Shown here piece after piece: positions 22,864-25,020 of a stretch of DNA of 25,020 bases (positions within the stretch are counted from its first letter, which is position 1; the number at the start of each line of letters is the position of its first letter). Position numbers and translations under genes: made by a program. The notes under the pieces were generated by a model, which saw only the letters and a program-made list of their open reading frames with translations, ran no database searches and was not told where the DNA came from. Origin of the DNA: DATKDU01 sp035512595 (lineage in GTDB: Bacteria; Planctomycetota; Planctomycetia; Pirellulales; Pirellulaceae); contig DATKDU010000446.1 of assembly GCA_035512595.1 (NCBI GenBank), positions 1-25,020 of the forward strand, in the 5' to 3' direction.

Positions 22864-23700
22864 CTACGACGCGGCTGCGGCGGGAAACGGGACGGTCACC
22901 TCGTTGGGCGCGTCCAGGAGCTGCCGCAGGTCGCTCATCTCGCACAGCACGGCGATCGATTCGACGACATGATCGGGGCGGTAGGCGTACCGCGCCAGGT
23001 CGTGCCGCTCGGTGCCTCCCGACAGGACGAGGACCGTGCGGTAGCCCATCGAGACGCCGCCGAGGATGTCGGTCTCCATCGTGTCGCCGATCATGATCGT
23101 CTCGTCGGTGGCCAGGCCCAGCTCTTTGCGAGCGGCCCGCATCATCACGGGGCTCGGCTTGCCGACGCTGAACGCCTTGAGTCCCGTGGCCGCTTCCAAC
23201 ATCGCCACGATCGCGCCGCAGCCGGGACGCAGACCGTGAGCGGTCGGGCAGTTTGGGTCGAGGTTGGTGGCGATCAGCTTCGACCCGCGGAGGATCATCC
23301 GCACGGCCGCTTCGACGATCTCCATGTTGAACGTCCGCCCTTCACCGACGACGACGTAGTCGGGATCGTCATCGACGATGGCGTAACCGTTCTTGTGCAG
23401 CGCCTGAAGGAGCCCTCCTTCGCCGATGACAAAGGCAGTGCCGCCGGGCTTTTGCAAAGCCAGGAAGCGGGCCGTGGCCATGGCGCAGGTGAAGATGTGG
23501 CTCTCGTCCACGGGGATTCCCATCCGCACGAGGCGGGTGGCGACGTCGCGCCGCGTCCGCTGGCTGTTGTTGGTCAGGAACGCAAACGGAATCTCCTCGG
23601 CGAGCAAGCGCCCTACGAATCGGTCGGCGCCGGGGATCAGTTGCTTGCCCCGATAGATGACGCCGTCCATGTCAATCAAAAACCCCAAACGATCGGACAC
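22864..23700 (-). CDS. HAD superfamily IIA phosphatase, NagD-like
   Basis: A 278-residue protein. The start is GTG 23700, preceded by the purine-rich GGAGAGGAG Shine-Dalgarno; the longer frame to 23889 has no start signal. FLIDMDGVIYRG holds the catalytic Asp10 and Asp12, LTNNSQRT is motif II (43-50), GKPSP contains motif III Lys181, and MIGDTMETDI (204-212) is motif IV. A type IIA cap lies between motifs II and III. Relatives hydrolyse nucleoside monophosphates, p-nitrophenyl phosphate or phosphoglycolate, so the true substrate is open. It lies upstream of the PilZ-like gene on the same strand, 131 bases away, and is divergent from the membrane protein at 23989. Confidence 0.9.
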   Translation of the reverse strand: MSDRLGFLIDMDGVIYRGKQLIPGADRFVGRLLAEEIPFAFLTNNSQRTRRDVATRLVRMGIPVDESHIFTCAMATARFLALQKPGGTAFVIGEGGLLQALHKNGYAIVDDDPDYVVVGEGRTFNMEIVEAAVRMILRGSKLIATNLDPNCPTAHGLRPGCGAIVAMLEAATGLKAFSVGKPSPVMMRAARKELGLATDETIMIGDTMETDILGGVSMGYRTVLVLSGGTERHDLARYAYRPDHVVESIAVLCEMSDLRQLLDAPNEVTVPFPAAAAS

Positions 23701-23988
23701 AGTCTCCTCTCCTTCCTTGTGGGATGTGTTATTCCGCCTGCCGCAGGGACGGGGATGCAAAGGGCGCGCCGCAGGGCGCAAAGCCAATGGCAGCAAGCGG
23801 CTGGGAAGATGGGTTGCCTCGGATTGCATACCCCTCGTGCAAGTCTGCCGGCCGATCGCGCAGCGGCTGGAAACCAGCTTTACCGGCAAACGCGGCGAAT
23901 TTCGCGAGAAATTAACCGGCGGGGGCCATGCGAAACGCGTTCAGATGTGCGACAAACGTCATTTGGTTTTTTTCCGCGGGAAGCATCC
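23701..23988. other. Divergent intergenic region, no gene seen
   Basis: 288 bases between the NagD-like gene and the membrane protein. Promoters for both should lie here, but I see no pair of hexamers good enough to call. No repeat or RNA gene was recognised. Confidence 0.4.
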
Positions 23989-25020
23989 ATGAGATCGATC
24001 GTATGGCCGGTTTCCGGCTTGCTGTTTTGTTCAGGACTGTGCGCCCTGGTGTTTCAGGTCGCCTGGCTGCGCGAGTTGCGGCTGGTGTTCGGCGCATCCA
24101 CGCCGGCCGCGGCCGCCGTGCTGGCGATCTTCATGGGAGGGCTGGGGCTGGGGAATGCCGTTCTCGGACGGCGCGCCGATGCGGTTGCGAATCCGCTGCG
24201 GATGTACGGGCAACTAGAACTGCTAATCAGCCTGGCCAGCTTCGTCAGCCCGTTTCTGATCGACCTGTCCCGGATGATCTACATAGCGCTCGGTGGTCAG
24301 CAGTCGCTGGGGCTGACCGGGGCCACGATCGTCCGGCTGCTGCTGGCGACCCTCGTTCTGGGCTTGCCCACCTTCCTGATGGGAGGAACGTTGCCGGCCG
24401 CGGCGCGGACCGTGGCGCTGGCCCGGGACGACGGCCGGCGGAGCATCGGCCTGATCTACGGACTCAACACGCTGGGGGCCGTGATGGGGGCGCTCCTGAG
24501 CACCTTCGTGTTGCTGGAGGCGCTGGGAACGCGAGCGACGCTGTGGACGGCGTGCCTCGTCAACCTGGCCACCGGTCTGTCCGCCTGGTGGTTGTCCAGC
24601 CGGGTCGTCTGGCCGGTGCCTGCATCACCGGCGCCCCACGTGCCGCCGGAGTCCATGCCCGCGCCCGCGCTCAAGCGTCAGGAGAAGAAGGGGCGGCCGC
24701 CGCGGTCCGCTTCTCAGCTCCCGGTGGACTCGCCAGTGACCAGTTCGCCAGCGAGCTCCGATGTTCTGCCGGTGCAGTCGCTCGACTCGGTGCTATATGC
24801 CGCCGCCTGCCTGGTGGGCTTTGCCTTCTTTCTGATGGAGATCGTATGGTACCGGATGCTGACGCCGATCCTGGGCGGAACGACGTTCACCTTCGGGCTG
24901 ATCCTGGCGGTCGCCCTGGCGGGGATTGGCATCGGCGGGGCGATGTATCCGTGGCTCTTCGGCCGCCGCCGGCCGACGCTCTACGACCTGGCGTTGTCCT
25001 GTGCCGGCGAGGGGCTGGCG
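23989..25020 (+). CDS. Multi-span membrane protein, spermidine-synthase-like (partial, runs off the window)
   Basis: The frame from ATG 23989 stays open for 344 codons to the window end. The N-terminus LLFCSGLCALVFQVAWLREL, followed by FMGGLGLGNAVLGRRAD and FLMGGTLPAAARTVAL, matches the membrane half of planctomycete 'fused MFS/spermidine synthase' proteins. A Pro/Ser-rich linker of about 55 residues (near 205-260) separates two hydrophobic blocks, the second starting YAAACLVGFAFFLMEIVWYRML with a repeat of the same pattern. The SpeE-like methyltransferase-fold domain would lie beyond the edge and is not seen. These proteins are of uncertain substrate; polyamine synthesis is only a family label. 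No strong Shine-Dalgarno is present. Confidence 0.68.
   Translation, partial: MRSIVWPVSGLLFCSGLCALVFQVAWLRELRLVFGASTPAAAAVLAIFMGGLGLGNAVLGRRADAVANPLRMYGQLELLISLASFVSPFLIDLSRMIYIALGGQQSLGLTGATIVRLLLATLVLGLPTFLMGGTLPAAARTVALARDDGRRSIGLIYGLNTLGAVMGALLSTFVLLEALGTRATLWTACLVNLATGLSAWWLSSRVVWPVPASPAPHVPPESMPAPALKRQEKKGRPPRSASQLPVDSPVTSSPASSDVLPVQSLDSVLYAAACLVGFAFFLMEIVWYRMLTPILGGTTFTFGLILAVALAGIGIGGAMYPWLFGRRRPTLYDLALSCAGEGLA

Overview
The window looks like a chromosomal segment of a planctomycete, probably of the Pirellulales type. The basis is a high-GC sequence with an exported sulfatase, a Tat-exported Gfo/Idh/MocA oxidoreductase, a sialate O-acetylesterase-type SGNH hydrolase, a short protein with the membrane motif FSLRTLFVLML, and AT-richer short tandem repeats in the gaps between genes. 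This assignment comes from gene content and style, not from a marker gene. No rRNA, tRNA, CRISPR array, transposase or phage gene was seen.

Layout. 1-148: 3' end of a gene, probably Hsp70-like. 219-2821: an exported glycosidase-like protein and a sulfatase, a plausible polysaccharide-degrading pair. 3097-4959: an ABC-2 type permease. 5035-7605 (minus): threonine synthase, dapB and a small membrane/coiled-coil protein, so two aspartate-family amino-acid genes. 7793-9661: murB followed by an FtsQ/DivIB-like POTRA protein, convergent with csrA (9664-9867). 9985-10491 (minus): a GNAT acetyltransferase. 10703-13532: a Tat-exported oxidoreductase, an intrinsic terminator and a sialate esterase-like hydrolase. 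13587-15380 (minus): an SDR, a GGQ-containing release-factor-like protein and a methyltransferase in a tight operon. 15580-16116: a DUF309 protein.

16215-22037 is the most coherent block: a ROK sugar kinase, Ppx/GppA exopolyphosphatase, polyphosphate kinase 1 and a SixA-type phosphatase, all on the plus strand. It suggests a polyphosphate synthesis/turnover unit. Between ppx and ppk lies a four-helix-bundle (23S-IVP/S23 family) gene of clearly lower GC, bracketed by inverted arrays of a 7-bp repeat. A shorter version of the same inverted arrays, with no gene inside, lies between ppk and sixA. 22262-23700 (minus) holds a possible PilZ-like protein and a NagD-type HAD phosphatase. 23989 to the end is the start of a multi-membrane-span protein of the spermidine-synthase-like type.

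The most unusual theme is the short repeats. Four unrelated sequences (AATCCGC, CCGACCT, ACTCACC, TTCAAAG) are all tandem heptamers. They sit against stop or start codons, and two of them have inverted partners. Together with the bracketed four-helix-bundle gene, they are the best candidate here for an undescribed mobile or regulatory system.
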